From: Azoarcus_F sp048158365 | GTDB lineage: Bacteria > Pseudomonadota > Gammaproteobacteria > Burkholderiales > Rhodocyclaceae | NCBI GenBank assembly: GCA_048158365.1 | Contig: JBLLNL010000006.1 | Length of the DNA: 64,000 nt | Reading direction: 5' to 3' (one strand) | Part shown: in pieces, positions 61,394 through 64,000 of the stretch | Position numbering within the stretch: position 1 is the stretch's first letter | Layout of the letters: each line of letters opens with the position of its first letter | Notes under the pieces: model-generated | What the model was told of the DNA's origin: nothing | Database searches by the model: none | The model's input: only the letters and a program-made list of their open reading frames with translations | Translations under genes and position numbers: made by a program

Positions 61394-62122
61394 ATGAATG
61401 ATCGGCATACAGCGGTCGTCACCGGCGGCAGCGCCGGCATCGGTGCGGATATCTGTCGTTGCCTGCTGGAACAGGGTTACGAGGTCGTGTCGATGGCAAG
61501 ACGGGCTCCGGACTGGGCTCACCCTCGCCTGCACGCCGTTCAGGTCGACCTGCTCGATCCGGCCGCGACCGAGGCTGCAAGTGCGCAGATCGCATCCCGT
61601 TTCAAGGTCAGTCATGTGGTGCACAACGCCGGCGTGATCTGGCCCAACCTGCTTGCCGACGTGACACTGGACCAACTCAACGGCCTGACCCAGATTCACC
61701 TCGGATCCGTGCTGAGCCTGGTACAGGCGGTTCTGCCCGGAATGGAAGCCGCACGCTTCGGCCGCATCGTGATGATGTCGTCCCGCGGGGCACTGGGCCT
61801 TCAGACCCGTACCGCCTATTCGGCAACCAAGGCCGGAATGATCGGCATGGCCCGCACCTGGGCGCTCGAACTCGCCCCCAAGGGAATCACCGTCAACGTG
61901 GTGGCGCCCGGACCCATCAAGACCGACATGTTCCACGATGTCGTTCCGGAAGGCAGCGAACGTGAAGCTGCGCTCGCCCGCAACATTCCCGTCGGCAGGA
62001 TCGGCTTGCCCGGCGACGTCACCCGCGCAGTGATGTTCTTCGCCGACCCGGCCAACGGATTCGTCACCGGCCAGACGCTCTACGTATGCGGAGGCGCCAG
62101 TGTCGGCACCCTGACGATCTGA
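61394..62122 (+). CDS. short-chain dehydrogenase/reductase
   Basis: This 242-residue SDR has VVTGGSAGIGADICRCL, HNAGV, IVMMSSRGALG, YSATKAGMIGMARTW (YxxxK) and the PGPIKTDMF loop. All catalytic motifs are intact, unlike the SDR half of the fusion protein upstream. It may oxidise a hydroxy intermediate such as dioxindole to isatin, or a 3-hydroxyacyl-CoA. It ends the operon, 10 bases after the hydrolase. Confidence 0.9.
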   Translation: MNDRHTAVVTGGSAGIGADICRCLLEQGYEVVSMARRAPDWAHPRLHAVQVDLLDPAATEAASAQIASRFKVSHVVHNAGVIWPNLLADVTLDQLNGLTQIHLGSVLSLVQAVLPGMEAARFGRIVMMSSRGALGLQTRTAYSATKAGMIGMARTWALELAPKGITVNVVAPGPIKTDMFHDVVPEGSEREAALARNIPVGRIGLPGDVTRAVMFFADPANGFVTGQTLYVCGGASVGTLTI

Positions 62123-62156
62123 TTCCAGTTCGGGAACGCAAGCATTACTTTACTGT

Positions 62157-62177
62157 TAAATTATTTAGTTCTTGACA
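62157..62177 (+). promoter_or_regulatory. promoter region of the 2-aminobenzoate-CoA ligase with repeated palindrome
   Basis: TAAAT-T-ATTTA (62157-62167) is identical to the element at 46535-46545. It is followed by TTGACA (62172-62177). The -10 (GAAACT near 62195) is weak, so an activator or another spacing may be involved. The leader is about 85 bases. Confidence 0.5.
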
Positions 62178-62283
62178 GCTTCGTGATTTTTTTCGAAACT
62201 GGAGTGCAAGGATTGCAATGACGATGACGGGCCGGTCGGATGCGTCGCATCGCCTGTCGCAGCAGACGGTAGAGGAGACAACC

Positions 62284-63891
62284 ATGACCCACAGCGCCCA
62301 TCGGGACAGCTTCGTCCGTGACCACCTTCCACCCGCAGATCAGTGGCCCGAACTGATCTTCGAGCGGCCGGAACTGCAGTTTCCGGATCGCCTCAATGCC
62401 TGTGCTGAACTGCTGGAAAAGGCCATCGAAGAGGGCCATGGCGACCGACCTGCGATCATCGGCGCGTCCACACGCTGGACCTACCGGGCTTTGCTGGACC
62501 AGGTCAATCGCATCGCAGCGGTGCTGGTCGAGGATCTCGGCCTCGTCCCCGGCAACCGGGTGCTGCTGCGCAGCGGCAACAATCCGATGCTCGCCGCATG
62601 CTGGCTCGCGGTCCTGAAGGCGGGCGGCGTGGCGGTACCGACCATGCCGCTGCTGCGTGCGAAGGAACTGGGCGACGTGATCCGGATCGCCGAGGTGTCA
62701 CACGCGCTGTGCGATTCGACGCTCGCCGATGAGCTGGCCGCAGCCCAGGCACAACATCCTGCGCTCGCACACATTGTGCATTACGGTTCCGGCGGCGACC
62801 TGGACGCGCGCGCGGCGACGAAGTCGGGACGCTTCGACACGATCGACACCGCAGCCGACGATCCGGCCCTGATCGCATTCACGTCCGGGACCACCGGTGT
62901 GCCCAAGGGCACCGTGCATTTCCACCGGGACGTGATGGCAATGTGCGAAGTCTTTCCGCGTCATTGCCTCAAGCCGGCCCAGGACGACGTCTTCATCGGC
63001 ACGCCGCCGCTGGCGTTCACGTTCGGACTCGGCGGCCTGCTGTGCTTTCCGTTATGGGCGCGGGCCAGCACGGTCCTGCTCGAGCGACTCAATCCCGAGC
63101 GCCTGCTCGATGCGATCGCCGAACATCGGGCGACCATCTGCTTTACATCACCCACAGCCTATCGACAGATGGCGAATCTGGCCTCCACGCGAGACCTCGG
63201 CTCGCTCGCCAAGTGCGTGTCGGCGGGCGAGGCCCTGCCGACCGACACCCGGGACAGATGGCGCGATGCGACCGGGATCGAGATTCACGACGGCATAGGC
63301 GGAACCGAGATGATCCACATCTATCTCGGCTCCGGGCCCGAGGACTACCGCCCGGGATCGCTCGGTCGGATACTGCCCGGCTACAGCGGCATGATCGTCG
63401 ACGACGACATGAATCCGCTGCCGGCCGGCGAGGTCGGAAAGCTCGCGATCAAGGGGCCGACCGGATGTCGCTACCTGTCCGACGAACGTCAGAAGAATTA
63501 CGTCCGCAATGGCTGGAACCTGCCCGGCGACGCCTTTCACAGGGACGAGGACGGTTACTACTATTACCACGCCCGGATCGACGACATGATCGTGTCGTCG
63601 GGATACAACATCGGGGCCCCGGAGGTGGAATGGGCGCTGCTCGCACATCCGGCCGTGGCCGAGTGCGGCGTGACCGGCGTACCGGACGAGGCCCGGGGCC
63701 AGATTGTGAAGGCCTTCGTCGTGCTCAAGCCAGAGTGCCGGCCGAGTGAGCAGATGGCCACCGAACTGCAGGAGTTCGTGAAAAACACCGTCGCGCCCTA
63801 CAAGTACCCGCGACAGATTCGTTTCGTCGACGCGCTGCCTCGCACTGAAACCGGAAAGCTGCAGCGTTTCAAACTGAAATCCCTCGCCTGA
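62284..63891 (+). CDS. 2-aminobenzoate-CoA ligase (benzoate-CoA ligase family)
   Basis: This 535-residue adenylate-forming enzyme has the benzoate-CoA ligase layout: FTSGTTGVPKGTVHFHRD, GIGGTEMIHIYLG, GWNLPGDAFHRDEDGYYYYHARIDDMIVSSGYNI and LPRTETGKLQRFKLK. It makes 2-aminobenzoyl-CoA from anthranilate, the substrate of the monooxygenase/reductase in the minus-strand operon. The ATG at 62284 follows GAGGAGA; an ATG at 62218 is possible. It has its own AT-rich promoter. Confidence 0.9.
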   Translation: MTHSAHRDSFVRDHLPPADQWPELIFERPELQFPDRLNACAELLEKAIEEGHGDRPAIIGASTRWTYRALLDQVNRIAAVLVEDLGLVPGNRVLLRSGNNPMLAACWLAVLKAGGVAVPTMPLLRAKELGDVIRIAEVSHALCDSTLADELAAAQAQHPALAHIVHYGSGGDLDARAATKSGRFDTIDTAADDPALIAFTSGTTGVPKGTVHFHRDVMAMCEVFPRHCLKPAQDDVFIGTPPLAFTFGLGGLLCFPLWARASTVLLERLNPERLLDAIAEHRATICFTSPTAYRQMANLASTRDLGSLAKCVSAGEALPTDTRDRWRDATGIEIHDGIGGTEMIHIYLGSGPEDYRPGSLGRILPGYSGMIVDDDMNPLPAGEVGKLAIKGPTGCRYLSDERQKNYVRNGWNLPGDAFHRDEDGYYYYHARIDDMIVSSGYNIGAPEVEWALLAHPAVAECGVTGVPDEARGQIVKAFVVLKPECRPSEQMATELQEFVKNTVAPYKYPRQIRFVDALPRTETGKLQRFKLKSLA

Positions 63892-63980
63892 CGACAACCG
63901 GAGCAGTCAGGCGGCCGGCAATCTCGAGGATGCTTTCGGTCTCCACACTTCAATCCTTAATGGTTCATCAGCTCAGGCGG

Positions 63981-63986
63981 TATAAT
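63981..63986 (+). promoter_or_regulatory. possible -10 element at the right edge
   Basis: A perfect TATAAT lies 15 bases from the window end. The -35 (TTAATG at 63957, 18-base spacing) is weak. It could drive a gene beyond the window. Confidence 0.35.
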
Positions 63987-64000
63987 CGAAATCGCGGAAT

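Overview
This is a high-GC, gene-dense chromosomal window from a proteobacterium, most likely a betaproteobacterium of the Azoarcus/Aromatoleum/Thauera type. That placement is an inference. It rests on the CoA-dependent 2-aminobenzoate pathway, a tungsten/molybdenum formate dehydrogenase, an FNR-type box with denitrifier-style accessory genes, and the gloB/methyltransferase/rnhA/dnaQ neighbourhood. No rRNA, tRNA, CRISPR array, phage or insertion sequence was recognised.

Layout. 0.4-5.1 kb: NAD-linked formate dehydrogenase with a fused NuoE-NuoF-like subunit, followed by a pterin carbinolamine dehydratase. 5.8-16.6 kb: housekeeping genes (mutS, a spermidine-synthase-like protein, an FAD oxidoreductase, dnaQ, rnhA, a methyltransferase, gloB, a REC-GGDEF regulator, mltD, slyD, a peroxiredoxin). 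16.9-25.7 kb: the SOS mutagenesis cassette lexA-imuA-imuB with a canonical LexA box. dnaE2 is displaced about 3 kb by a membrane protein and an M61 peptidase; it has its own LexA-like box, which covers the start codon, and a large nested inverted repeat lies just upstream. 25.7-31.0 kb: a ParA plus RHH-like pair, metY, a BaiN-family flavoprotein and an MFS carrier. 31.1-34.5 kb: a perfect FNR-type box before a three-gene set (42-aa protein, DUF2249, polytopic membrane protein), convergent with a hemerythrin-PAS-Crp fusion regulator. 34.7-37.1 kb: peroxiredoxin, GNAT, an unknown protein, and an RcnB-like protein.

37.3-63.9 kb is a coherent aromatic catabolic island. The left operon (minus strand, 45.5 to 37.3 kb) joins the kynurenine branch of tryptophan breakdown (kynB, kynU) to aerobic CoA-dependent degradation of 2-aminobenzoate: 2-aminobenzoyl-CoA monooxygenase/reductase, SDR, enoyl-CoA hydratase, acyl-CoA dehydrogenase, thioesterase and RidA. 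A MarR regulator lies between this operon and a right-hand plus-strand operon (46.7-62.1 kb). The right operon encodes a TRAP transporter, an indolepyruvate-oxidoreductase-like pair, a three-component Rieske oxygenase, a CoA ligase, a thiolase-like protein with an OB-fold/SDR fusion, a cyclase-family hydrolase and an SDR. A 2-aminobenzoate-CoA ligase follows.

I read the right operon as an indole-3-acetate (or related indolic acid) degradation module that ends at 2-aminobenzoyl-CoA, which the left operon then dearomatises. The gene set recalls iad-type auxin-degradation loci. Assigning individual steps is inference. Similar AT-rich palindromes sit on the promoters of the left operon, the right operon and the ligase, and suggest shared control by the MarR protein.
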